Part shown: piece after piece, positions 26,349 to 34,629 of the stretch
Layout: every line of letters begins with the position of its first letter
Position numbering within the stretch: position 1 is the first letter of the stretch
NCBI RefSeq assembly: GCF_029338195.1
Contig: NZ_CP119779.1
Coordinates: forward strand, 434,001-498,000
Reading direction: 5' to 3'
Length of the DNA: 64,000 bases
Source: Haloarcula litorea
GTDB lineage: Archaea; Halobacteriota; Halobacteria; Halobacteriales; Haloarculaceae
Notes under the pieces: generated by a model
Seen by the model: only the letters and a program-made list of their open reading frames with translations
The model's database searches: none
What the model was told of the DNA's origin: nothing
Position numbers and translations under genes: made by a program

Positions 26349-27233
26349 ATGGAGACTCGACCGCTCGGCGACACCGGGCAGGAGAGCAGCGTCGCGACGT
26401 TCGGGGCGATCGCGCTGAACTGGCTGGAACAGGCGGGCGCGAACCACCTCGTCGAACTCGCGCTGGAGTACGGCGTGAACCACTTCGACGTGGCCCCGAC
26501 CTACGGCGACGCGGAGCTGAAGCTCGGGCCGAAGCTCCGCCAGCACCGCGGGGAGATCTTCCTCGGCTGCAAGACCCAAGAGCGGGGCTACGAGGGGGCC
26601 GCGGCCAAGATCGAGCGGTCGCTGGACCGCCTGGGCGTCGACACCATCGATCTCTACCAGATCCACGGGCTGGAGTACGAGTCGGAACTCGACGAGATCA
26701 CCGGCGCTGACGGGGCGCTGGCGGCGATCCGCGACGCGAAGGACGCCGGCAAGATCGACCACGTCGGCCTGACGAGCCACGCCGATCCCGGGCTCATCAC
26801 CGACGCCATCGACCGCATCGACGACCTGGAGACGGTGATGTTCCCGCTGAACCCCGTCGTCGCCGGGAAGTCGGGCGAGGAGTACGACTACGAGGCCGTC
26901 CTCGAACGGGCCGACGAGGCCGGCGTCGGGACGCTTGGGATCAAGGCCTTCGCCGACGGGTCGTGGCCGCCCGAGGACGACCTGGCCGAGGCCGACCGGC
27001 CCTACGCGAACTGGTACCGGCCGGTCGACCGGCCCGACGCGATCCGCGAGCGGTTCGACTTCGCCGCCGCCCGCGGGCTGGACACCGTCGTCACCCCGGG
27101 TGACCCGAAACTGGTGGCGATGGTGTTCGACGCCGCCGACCGCTACGAGGGGATGGACGAGTCGACACAGCGGACGCTGATCGAGCGCGCCCGCCACGAC
27201 GACAGCCCGGTCCCCGAACAGCTCCACCACTGA
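26349..27233 (+). CDS. Aldo/keto reductase family oxidoreductase
   Basis: The 294-residue protein is a TIM-barrel reductase with the full catalytic tetrad: D47 and Y52 in FDVAPTYG, K75 in GCKT and H106 in LYQIHG. It probably reduces a carbonyl with NAD(P)H; the substrate is unknown. The NADPH-binding C-terminal region is shorter than in classical members, as in many archaeal versions. A methyltransferase gene follows two bases after its stop, so the two are likely co-transcribed. Confidence 0.9.
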   Translation: METRPLGDTGQESSVATFGAIALNWLEQAGANHLVELALEYGVNHFDVAPTYGDAELKLGPKLRQHRGEIFLGCKTQERGYEGAAAKIERSLDRLGVDTIDLYQIHGLEYESELDEITGADGALAAIRDAKDAGKIDHVGLTSHADPGLITDAIDRIDDLETVMFPLNPVVAGKSGEEYDYEAVLERADEAGVGTLGIKAFADGSWPPEDDLAEADRPYANWYRPVDRPDAIRERFDFAAARGLDTVVTPGDPKLVAMVFDAADRYEGMDESTQRTLIERARHDDSPVPEQLHH

Positions 27234-27235
27234 CA

Positions 27236-27973
27236 GTGGGACGCGACGACCAGTCGTCCGTGCCCGAGACCGTCGAGACCGCACTCGCGGACCGCCCCGT
27301 CGAGGGACGCGTCTGTCTGGAGGCCGGGGCCGGCGTCGGCAACGCCACCGCGGGCCTGCTGGCAGCGGGTGCCGAGCGCGTCTACGCCGTCACCGACGAT
27401 CCCGAACACGCCGCCTCGGTCCGGGAGCGCTGTCGCGACCACGCCGACAGGCTCGTCGTGATCGAGGGCGACCTCCGCCGGACGCCGCTGCCCGACGGGA
27501 GCGTCGACCTCGTCACGGCACACGGGCTCTGTAACGTCCTCGACCCGCCGGCGCTGGAGGGGGTCGCGGCCGACCTCACGCGGGTCGCCGCGCCGGACTG
27601 TCACCTCGTCGTCGACGACTACGCGCCGCTGCCCGAGGACGCCGCAGTCGCGGACCTCTTCGCCGTCGAGAACGCCGCGACGGAACTGGCGACCGGCCGG
27701 CCGATGCTGACGTTCTACCCGGCGTCGCTGCTCCGGTACCTCTTCGACGGCCTCGGCTGGACGTTCGACCGCGAGCGGACGCTGCTCGATCCGGTCCCCT
27801 GGACCGCGAGCCACCTCTCGGCCCACGCCGCGGTCACGGTCGACGCCGCCGACCACCTCCCGGTGGCGCTGGGCGACGCCCTCGTCGAGCGGGCCGAGCG
27901 CCTCGTCGAGTCCATCGGCGAGGAGTTCACCGGGCGGATGTACAGCCTCGCGATGCGGCTCCCCGAGCAGTGA
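27236..27973 (+). CDS. Class I SAM-dependent methyltransferase
   Basis: This 245-residue protein has a Rossmann methyltransferase core: motif I CLEAGAGVGNATAGLL at about residues 25-40, an acidic residue after strand two, and motif IV-like VDLVTAHGLCNVLDP near 90. The substrate is not evident. It starts with GTG two bases after the reductase stop, indicating translational coupling. The C-terminal 70 residues are helical and acidic. Its end faces the convergent btuD gene. Confidence 0.85.
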   Translation: MGRDDQSSVPETVETALADRPVEGRVCLEAGAGVGNATAGLLAAGAERVYAVTDDPEHAASVRERCRDHADRLVVIEGDLRRTPLPDGSVDLVTAHGLCNVLDPPALEGVAADLTRVAAPDCHLVVDDYAPLPEDAAVADLFAVENAATELATGRPMLTFYPASLLRYLFDGLGWTFDRERTLLDPVPWTASHLSAHAAVTVDAADHLPVALGDALVERAERLVESIGEEFTGRMYSLAMRLPEQ

Positions 27974-27996
27974 CCGCCGCCCGGTTCTCGCCCCCA

Positions 27997-29244
27997 CTAC
28001 TCCGTCGGAACCCTCGGACGGTCGCCGTCGTCCCGAGCCGTCGTGCAGGCCTCCGCGACCGCCGTCGGCAGCCCGTCCACGTCCGCGACCGTCGTCCGGC
28101 GGGAGTCGACCTCGGGGACGCCCTCGCCCGCGACGGCGACGAGGCGGTCGGCCGCCGAGACGACGGGCCGGTTCCCGTCGCCCACGTCGCCCGCGACGAC
28201 GACGGCGTCGGCCGCCGCGGCGAGTTCGACCGCACGCTCCCGGGACGCCGCGTCGACGCCGGCGAAGGCCGGGACCGTGACGACCTCGCAGTCCAGCTCC
28301 CGGGCGCGCTCGGCGGCGGCGTCGCCGGCCGGGACCACGCCGACGGTCACGGCGGCCCCGGCGGCGGCGAGGCGGGCGACGGCGGCCGCGGCCGCCCGCC
28401 CGGTCCCGGCGACGTGGACCGTCCGGTCGAGGGCGGTCCGGTCGGACAGCGGCGTCACCAGCGGCGCGTCGGTGGCCGGCTGGCGGGTCACGAGCGTCTC
28501 GGCGTCGAAGGCGGCCGCCAGCGTCTCGTGGGTCAGCACGTCGGCCGGCGGCCCGGCCGCCCGGACCTCGCCGCCGGCCAGCAGGACGAGCTCGTCGCAG
28601 TACCGCGCCGCGAGGTTGAGGTCGTGGATGGCCGCGACGGCGGTCTTGCCCTCGCGGACCCGCTCGCGGACGAGATCGAGCGTCCGGACGGCGTGGTTCA
28701 CGTCGAGGTTCGCCGTCGGCTCGTCCAGCAGGAGGACCGGCGCGGCCTGTGCGAGCGCGCGAGCCAGCAACACCCGCTGGCGCTCCCCGCCCGACAGCGA
28801 CGTCACGGGCCGGTCGGCGAAGCGCGCGACCTCGGCCCGCTCCATCGCGCGTTCGACGGCGTCGCGGTCCTCGGCGTCCGGCCGGTCGAAGCGGCCCAGG
28901 TGGGGGGTCCGCCCCATCTCGACGGCCTGGCGGACGGTGAACTCGAACGACAGCGAGACCGACTGGGGCGTGCTGGCGACCAGCCGGCCGACCGCCCGGG
29001 CGGAACAGTCCGCGAGGTCGCGGCCGGCCACCCGAACGGTGCCCGCGTCGGGCGCGAGCGTCGCCCTGAGCGCCCGCAGCAGCGTGGTCTTGCCGGCACC
29101 GTTCGGGCCGACGAGGCCGACGATCGAGCCCCGCTCGACGGTCAGGTCCACGTCCGAGAGGACCCGCTGCCCCCCGAGCGCGACCGAGACGCCGGTCGCC
29201 TCGACCATCGGGTCCGTCGACGACTCGCCCGCCTCGCCGATCAC
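27997..29244 (-). CDS. btuD: Cobalamin ABC transporter ATP-binding protein with an extra C-terminal domain
   Basis: The first 250 or so residues are a FecE/BtuD-type ATPase: Walker A GPNGAGKTT near residue 40, signature LSGGERQRVLLARAL, Walker B LLLDEPTANLD and the H-loop AAIHDLNLAA. A further 150 residues follow, with alternating strands and helices beginning TVHVAGTGRAAAAAVARL, a Rossmann-like domain absent from ordinary BtuD and known from haloarchaeal homologues. The GTG at 29244 overlaps the btuC stop (GTGA). It powers corrinoid import together with BtuC and BtuF. Length is 415 residues. Confidence 0.88.
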   Translation of the reverse strand: MIGEAGESSTDPMVEATGVSVALGGQRVLSDVDLTVERGSIVGLVGPNGAGKTTLLRALRATLAPDAGTVRVAGRDLADCSARAVGRLVASTPQSVSLSFEFTVRQAVEMGRTPHLGRFDRPDAEDRDAVERAMERAEVARFADRPVTSLSGGERQRVLLARALAQAAPVLLLDEPTANLDVNHAVRTLDLVRERVREGKTAVAAIHDLNLAARYCDELVLLAGGEVRAAGPPADVLTHETLAAAFDAETLVTRQPATDAPLVTPLSDRTALDRTVHVAGTGRAAAAAVARLAAAGAAVTVGVVPAGDAAAERARELDCEVVTVPAFAGVDAASRERAVELAAAADAVVVAGDVGDGNRPVVSAADRLVAVAGEGVPEVDSRRTTVADVDGLPTAVAEACTTARDDGDRPRVPTE

Positions 29245-30311
29245 AGGTCGTGCACCTCCCGCTGGCGGAGGAGATAGAGGAAGAACGGTGCGCCCAGCGC
29301 CGCCGTGACGATGCCGACCGGCACCTCGACGGCCCCCGACCGGGCCAGCGTGTCCGTCGCCACGAGGAACGAGGCCCCGGCGACGCCGGCGGTCGGCAGG
29401 AGCACCCGGTGGTCCGGGCCGACGACGAGCCGCATCACGTGGGGGACGATGAGGCCGACGAAGCCCACGACGCCGGCGACGGCGACGCCGGCGGCGGTGA
29501 CCAGCGAGGCCGTCCCCAGCAGGACCCGCTTCGTCCGCTCGACGTCGATCCCGAGGCTCCGGGCGTCCTCCTCGCCCAGTAGCATCACGTTGAGGTCGCG
29601 CGCGTACGCGAGTAACACGAGCGTCGGGAGCAGGACCAGCGGCAGCGTCGTCCACACCTCGGGCCAGGTCGCCCCCTTGAGGTGGCCCATCAGCCAGAAC
29701 AGCGCCCGCCGGATGCTCTCGCCGCTGCGCAAGAGGAGAAACGAGACGACGGCCCCGAGGAACGTCTGGACGGCGACCCCGGCCAGCAGCAGCGTCGCCA
29801 CCGGCGTCCGCCCGTTCTCGGTCGCGATGAGGTACACCCCGAAGGCGGCCGCCAGCGCGCCCACGAACGCGGCACCGCGGATGCCCAGACCCGTCGGGAC
29901 GGCCACCGGCGCGACGATGACGCCGACCGCGCCGACGGCCGCGCCCGACGAGACGCCGATGATCGAGGGATCGGCCATCGGGTTCCGGAAGATCCCCTGC
30001 ATCACGGTCCCGGCGGCCGCGAGCGAGAACCCGACGACCGCACCCAGCAGGATGCGCGGGAGGCGGACCCGCATCACGATCTGTCGGTCGACCTCGTCGA
30101 CCGGTACCCGGAGGAGCGATCGCGTCGTCACCTCCAGCGTCGGTCCGGAGAGATCGACGGCCGTCGGGACCGCGACCGCGTCGAGCAGGATGGCGGCGAT
30201 GTCGGTCGGCGGGATCCACACCGGCCCGACGCCGGCGCTGACGATCACGACGGCGGCGAGAAGCACCGCCAGTGCTCCCGACCGACCGAGCGCCCGTCGC
30301 CACGCGTGCAT
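29241..30311 (-). CDS. btuC: Cobalamin ABC transporter permease
   Basis: This 356-residue FecCD-type permease has about ten helices. Family segments include RLPRILLGAVVGFSLAAAGT, QGIFRNPMADPSIIGVSSGA and the C-terminal FVGLIVPHVMRLVVG, which contacts the ATPase. It forms the membrane channel for corrinoids, although iron-siderophore permeases look alike. The divergent binding protein and the extended ATPase favour cobalamin. The ATG at 30311 fits the TATA palindrome about 30 bases upstream. Confidence 0.88.
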   Translation of the reverse strand: MHAWRRALGRSGALAVLLAAVVIVSAGVGPVWIPPTDIAAILLDAVAVPTAVDLSGPTLEVTTRSLLRVPVDEVDRQIVMRVRLPRILLGAVVGFSLAAAGTVMQGIFRNPMADPSIIGVSSGAAVGAVGVIVAPVAVPTGLGIRGAAFVGALAAAFGVYLIATENGRTPVATLLLAGVAVQTFLGAVVSFLLLRSGESIRRALFWLMGHLKGATWPEVWTTLPLVLLPTLVLLAYARDLNVMLLGEEDARSLGIDVERTKRVLLGTASLVTAAGVAVAGVVGFVGLIVPHVMRLVVGPDHRVLLPTAGVAGASFLVATDTLARSGAVEVPVGIVTAALGAPFFLYLLRQREVHDL

Positions 30312-30335
30312 AACTACAACCCGACTTGCAGTAGG

Positions 30336-30345
30336 TAAATATTTA
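30336..30345. promoter_or_regulatory. Perfect palindromic TATA element shared by btuC and btuF
   Basis: The ten-base palindrome taaatattta sits at the centre of the 59-base gap between the two divergent genes. Its centre is about 30 bases from each start codon (30311 and 30371). One AT element is therefore positioned to serve as TATA box in both directions, giving leaderless transcripts each way. A cobalamin riboswitch cannot fit in this gap. Confidence 0.7.
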
Positions 30346-30370
30346 TTGCTCCTGTTCCCCCGTGCTGACG

Positions 30371-31468
30371 ATGCGAGGACGCGCACTACTACTCGTTGGA
30401 GCACTGCTACTCGCGGCCGTCGCCGGTGCGACGCCGGCAGCCGCCGCGAACGCCGGGCAGACGAGCGGGGATTGCTCGTTCCCGGTGACGATGACCGACG
30501 CGACCGGGACCGAGGTGACGCTCGAGGAACGCCCCGAGCGGGTCGTGACGACCAACCCCTCGGCCGCCCAGACGATGTGGGAGATCGGCGGGAAGGAACA
30601 GGTCGTCGGGGTGACACAGTACGCGTCGTACCTCGACGGGGCCGACAGCCGGGCGAACGTCTCGGCCGGGTTCGGCGTCAGCGTCGAGGCGGTCGTCGGA
30701 GCCGACCCCGACCTCGTCATCGCGCCCAACGCCAGCGCCGGCGACGTGCAGGCCCTGCGTGACGCCGGCCTGACGGTCTACCACCTGTCCCAGGCGACGG
30801 ACATCGAGGACATCCGTCGGAAGACGACGACCGTCGGTCGGCTCACCGGGAACTGTGCGGGGGCCGCCGAGGCGAACGCCTGGATGACCGCGAACGTCCG
30901 GTCGATCGAGAACCTGACCGCCGACGTCGAGGACGAGCCGCGGGTGCTGTACCCCCTGGGTGGCGGGTACGTCGCCGCCGACCGGACCTTCATCGACGCC
31001 ATCATCGGTGTCGCCGGCGCGGACAACGTCGCCGCCGGGAACTACAGCGGCTACCCGCAACTGAACGACGAGGTCGTTCTCCAACTCGACCCCGAGGTGC
31101 TGATCGTGACCGAACGCTCCAGCGGAATCGTCACGCAGGCACCGTACGCGAGCACGACCGCCGGCGAGCGGAACGCGACGGTCCGGCTCCGGACGAGGAA
31201 CCTGAACCAGCCCGCGCCTCGGAGCGTCGTCAACGCCGTCCACAACGCCACCCGACAGCTCCACCCCGACCGCTACAGCGAGGACAGCTACGTCCCGCGG
31301 TCGGCCGTCCAGCGGACCGAGACGACGACTGTGACCGAGACAGCGATCACGACGGAGCCCACCGCGACACCCACCGGCGGGAGCGGACCCGGATTCACCG
31401 CCGGCGTCGCCGTCATCGCGCTCTGTCTGTCGGTACTGGCCGCCCGTCGTCGCTCGGGTCGCCGGTAA
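30371..31468 (+). CDS. btuF: Cobalamin-binding protein BtuF with a PGF-CTERM surface tail
   Basis: The 365-residue product has a signal peptide ending near TPAAAA, then a helical-backbone binding fold (VTMTDATGTEVTLEERPERVV at the start). The C-terminus has a threonine-rich linker, then GPGF, a hydrophobic helix and an arginine tail: a PGF-CTERM archaeosortase signal, so the protein is processed and lipid-linked at the surface. It would capture corrinoids for BtuCD. I chose the ATG at 30371 because it lies at leaderless distance from the shared TATA; a GTG at 30362 is possible. Confidence 0.88.
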   Translation: MRGRALLLVGALLLAAVAGATPAAAANAGQTSGDCSFPVTMTDATGTEVTLEERPERVVTTNPSAAQTMWEIGGKEQVVGVTQYASYLDGADSRANVSAGFGVSVEAVVGADPDLVIAPNASAGDVQALRDAGLTVYHLSQATDIEDIRRKTTTVGRLTGNCAGAAEANAWMTANVRSIENLTADVEDEPRVLYPLGGGYVAADRTFIDAIIGVAGADNVAAGNYSGYPQLNDEVVLQLDPEVLIVTERSSGIVTQAPYASTTAGERNATVRLRTRNLNQPAPRSVVNAVHNATRQLHPDRYSEDSYVPRSAVQRTETTTVTETAITTEPTATPTGGSGPGFTAGVAVIALCLSVLAARRRSGRR

Positions 31469-31485
31469 TCGGCAGGAACAAAGGT

Positions 31486-31497
31486 GTAAAACTTTAC
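31486..31497 (+). terminator. Possible terminator after btuF
   Basis: The sequence gtaaaactttac has five-base complementary arms around a two-base spacer and lies 18 bases after the btuF stop, in DNA that turns AT-rich. The arms are weak, so the A/T-rich tract rather than the hairpin may matter. Confidence 0.3.
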
Positions 31498-31651
31498 TAC
31501 AGATCAATCGTTTTGATATGATATTTCAGGTTGGAAGAGCAATCAGTAATACGCGGATAGTTGGACATAATACCCGTAACTACAGCGTGAATTTGCGCAA
31601 AATTTTTAGTTTAGGGGCGTATTCGTCATCATAGACTACGCGTGATTTCAG
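31498..31651 (+). promoter_or_regulatory. AT-rich upstream region of the peptide ABC operon
   Basis: This stretch is far richer in A and T than the rest of the window, with runs such as gatatgatattt (about 31515-31526) and caaaatttttagttta (about 31599-31614). The second run could hold the TATA box for a transcript starting near 31635, leaving a short leader before the ATG at 31652. I see no coding frame in it. Confidence 0.45.
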
Positions 31652-33655
31652 ATGAGTGATACAAGTTCGCAGGGTCTGATGGACGTACTGTCGCGACGAA
31701 ACCTTATGCAGACCGCCGCCGGTCTCGGCGTGGCTGCGATGGCAGGCTGCTCGGGGATCGGTGGCGGTGGTGGCGGTGGCGGCGGCGGCATCGACCCCGT
31801 ACAGGATCGGGTGACGGTCGATCCGGCCGACATCCAGGAGGGCGGGACGTTCCGTGCCGCGCTCGGTTCCGGCGTCGACACGTTCGACCCGCCGGAGAGT
31901 TCCTCCGCGAACTCCTCGGTCCACCACAACCTCCTGTACGAGACGATGATCACGACGGACGCCTCCGGGACCATCTATCCGTGGCTCGCCGAGTCCTACG
32001 AGCAGACGGAGGTCCAGGACATCCAGCGGACGGCCTACACCGACTACATGAAGGAGGTCTCCTACGCCGAGACCGACGACGGGACCGTCTTCATCGACAC
32101 GGACCAGCAGATCGTCGTCGAGCACCCGGACAACCCCTCGGACCCGTCCGCCGGCGACACCGCCCAGGTGATGACCGTCGAGGAGGCCCCCGACGCCATC
32201 GCCGACGGCACCTTCGGGATGGAGTACGAGTTCCAGCTCCACGAGGGAATCAACTTCGTCAACGGCGAAGAGCTGACCGCCGACAACGTCGTCGCCTCCT
32301 ACCAGCGCCTCCGTGGCTCGGCGCTGTCCGGCCAGGTCTTCGACTCCCTGCTCGACGTCCAGAGCGACGGCGACTACACCGTCAGGCTCTACGCCCAGAT
32401 CCCGGACGCTGCCTTCGTCCGTGAGATCGCCGGGTTCAGCATCTACCCGACGGAGATCACGGGCGCACCCGACGAACCGCAGAACGTGCCCCTTGGCGGG
32501 ATGGACCCGCGCGAGGAGCACGAACCGCTCGGTACCGGTCCCTTCCGGCTGACCGACTACGAGAACGAGAACTACGCGACCTACACGAAGGTCGACGACT
32601 ACTGGTTCGACACGGAGATGAAAGACTGGTTCGACGGGTCCAGCGAGTTCCCCAACGGACCGGTCGTCGACAAGGTCGACATCGCGGTCATCTCCAGCCC
32701 CTCCAGCCGCGCGGCCGCGCTCCAGGAGGGCGAGGTCGACATGGCCCGGGGCCTCTCCTCGAGTACGCTGACCAACTTCCAGGAGTCCGAGGAGTTCCGG
32801 ACGGCACCGACGGCGGGCGCGGGGTACCTGTTCATGCAGTTCCCCGTGACCCAGGGACCGTGGCAGAACGCCAAGCTCCGCCGCGCGGTGAACAAGCTCA
32901 TCCCGCGGCCGAGCATCTCCAACAACATCTTCCAGGGCTGGGAGAACCCCGCGTGGGTCCCGCTGCCGCCGCTGGCCGCGGCGACGGGGACGACCGACTA
33001 CGAGGAGCTGACCGAGGACCTGAAGCCGTACAACACCTACGAGCAGGAGGAGGCCGCGACGATGCTCGACGAGGTCGGCGAGGAGGCCGGCATCGAGTAC
33101 CCGATCGAGGTCACCATCGAGACCAACTCCGACAACAAGGACCGCGTCCGGGTCGTCGAGCTCATCGCGCAGTCGATGAACCAGGAGATCGACGGGACCC
33201 AGTACTTCGACGTCTCGGTCAACACGAAGGAGTTCCTCACCTTCGTCAGCCAGCTCCTGACCGAGAACTACTACAACAAGGGCAAGATCGCCGTCATCGG
33301 CCTCTCCGGTGGGTTCGGCCCGCACGGCTACGCCAAGTCCATCCACTCCCCGGAGAACTTCGCCCAGTGTTGTAACTTCCAGAACATCGACATCGAGCGG
33401 CTCAACGAGGCGATGCGGAACGCCCGGTACGGTGTCGACGTCGCCGAGGACAAGGAACTCCGGCGTGAGCGGTACAACGACGTCTGGGAGATCGTCCTCG
33501 AAGAGAACGCGAACTCCTATATCACTCACAGCACGACCGTCGGTGTCGTCGGCACCGAGGTCAAGGGCTTCAACAGCTACCCGAGCGTCCAGGACATCGT
33601 CGGGTACGCGCTGCACAACCCGGCGGACGAACAAATTACGTACCTCGACCGCTAG
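31652..33655 (+). CDS. Dipeptide/oligopeptide-type ABC transporter substrate-binding lipoprotein
   Basis: This 667-residue protein is a family 5 solute-binding protein. The N-terminus SRRNLMQTAAGLGVAAMAGC is a Tat signal with lipobox, followed by a run of ten glycines that may act as a flexible spacer. Family landmarks include GTFRAALGSGVDTFDPPESS, YEFQLHEGINFVNGEELTADNVVAS and EPLGTGPFRL. It binds peptides or other oligomeric solutes and hands them to the permease pair encoded next. Binding specificity (peptide, nickel, sugar) cannot be told from sequence. It leads a five-gene operon. Confidence 0.88.
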   Translation: MSDTSSQGLMDVLSRRNLMQTAAGLGVAAMAGCSGIGGGGGGGGGGIDPVQDRVTVDPADIQEGGTFRAALGSGVDTFDPPESSSANSSVHHNLLYETMITTDASGTIYPWLAESYEQTEVQDIQRTAYTDYMKEVSYAETDDGTVFIDTDQQIVVEHPDNPSDPSAGDTAQVMTVEEAPDAIADGTFGMEYEFQLHEGINFVNGEELTADNVVASYQRLRGSALSGQVFDSLLDVQSDGDYTVRLYAQIPDAAFVREIAGFSIYPTEITGAPDEPQNVPLGGMDPREEHEPLGTGPFRLTDYENENYATYTKVDDYWFDTEMKDWFDGSSEFPNGPVVDKVDIAVISSPSSRAAALQEGEVDMARGLSSSTLTNFQESEEFRTAPTAGAGYLFMQFPVTQGPWQNAKLRRAVNKLIPRPSISNNIFQGWENPAWVPLPPLAAATGTTDYEELTEDLKPYNTYEQEEAATMLDEVGEEAGIEYPIEVTIETNSDNKDRVRVVELIAQSMNQEIDGTQYFDVSVNTKEFLTFVSQLLTENYYNKGKIAVIGLSGGFGPHGYAKSIHSPENFAQCCNFQNIDIERLNEAMRNARYGVDVAEDKELRRERYNDVWEIVLEENANSYITHSTTVGVVGTEVKGFNSYPSVQDIVGYALHNPADEQITYLDR

Positions 33656-33667
33656 GCTCGAACCAGA

Positions 33668-34627
33668 ATGAGCCTTCGTCGATTTATCCTCAAGCGAGTG
33701 CTGTTGATCTTCCCCCTCCTGTTAGGGGTGTCTATCGTCACGTTCTCGCTGGTGAAGCTCACGCCGGGGAACCCGGTCCAGGTCGCGATCGGACTGAACC
33801 CCGACATGGGGCCACAGGAGATCGCCCGCCTCAAGCAACGGTACGGACTGACGAAGCCGGCCTGGCAGCAGTACCTCAACTGGCTGAGCGACATCGTGCT
33901 CCACGCGGACTTCGGGACGACCTACGGGGCACGCGAGCAGGAGGTCAGCGAGATCATCGTCAACAAGCTCCCCGAGACCGTCGCCCTGGGTATCTTCGGC
34001 TGGGTCTTCGCCGTCGCCATCGCCATCCCGACGGGGATCTACGCCGCCGTCCGGAAGGACGAGCTGGGCGACCACGTCAGCCGGTTCGTCGCGCTGGCGG
34101 GGATCTCCCTGCCGAACTTCTGGCTCGGGCTGATGCTCATCCTCATCTTCTCGGTGTCGCTGAACGTCTTCCCGGTGACGGCACCGCGGACGCCGCTGTG
34201 GCATCCGAAGACGCTGGCGTTCCTGCTGATGCCGGGGATCACCATCGGGACCGCGTCGGCGTCGAACCTGATGCGGATCATGCGGTCGTCGATGTCCGAG
34301 GAGATGAACAAGGAGTACGTCACCGCGGCCCGGGCGAAGGGGCTGCCCGAGCGGACGGTCGTGCTGAAACACGTCCTGCGGAACTCGCTCATCTCGGTGA
34401 CGACCGTCGCCGCGTTCCTGACGGCCTCGATCGTCGCCGGGTCGGTCGTCGTCGAGACCGTCTTCGGCTGGCGCGGGCTCGGACTGGAACTGATCCGGGC
34501 AGTCAGGAACCGGCAGGTCGACCTGATACTGGGTATCACACTCTTTACGGGGACCGCGATCATCCTCGCGAACCTGCTGGCTGACATCCTGTACGCGGTA
34601 CTGGACCCGCGGATCCGCTACGACTAA
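33668..34627 (+). CDS. Dipeptide/oligopeptide-type ABC transporter permease (DppB-like)
   Basis: This 319-residue permease has six helices, with one near the N-terminus followed by the external domain typical of DppB (QRYGLTKPAWQQYLNWLSDIV). The EAA loop reads EMNKEYVTAARAKGLPERTVVLKHV-like around residues 215-240, for contact with the ATPase. It follows the binding protein gene by 12 bases and precedes the second permease by two. Its length matches the family. Confidence 0.92.
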   Translation: MSLRRFILKRVLLIFPLLLGVSIVTFSLVKLTPGNPVQVAIGLNPDMGPQEIARLKQRYGLTKPAWQQYLNWLSDIVLHADFGTTYGAREQEVSEIIVNKLPETVALGIFGWVFAVAIAIPTGIYAAVRKDELGDHVSRFVALAGISLPNFWLGLMLILIFSVSLNVFPVTAPRTPLWHPKTLAFLLMPGITIGTASASNLMRIMRSSMSEEMNKEYVTAARAKGLPERTVVLKHVLRNSLISVTTVAAFLTASIVAGSVVVETVFGWRGLGLELIRAVRNRQVDLILGITLFTGTAIILANLLADILYAVLDPRIRYD

Positions 34628-34629
34628 CT

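Noticed and set aside
30312-30370. Cobalamin riboswitch ahead of btuC or btuF
   Set aside because: Only 59 bases separate the start codons and they contain the shared TATA element.
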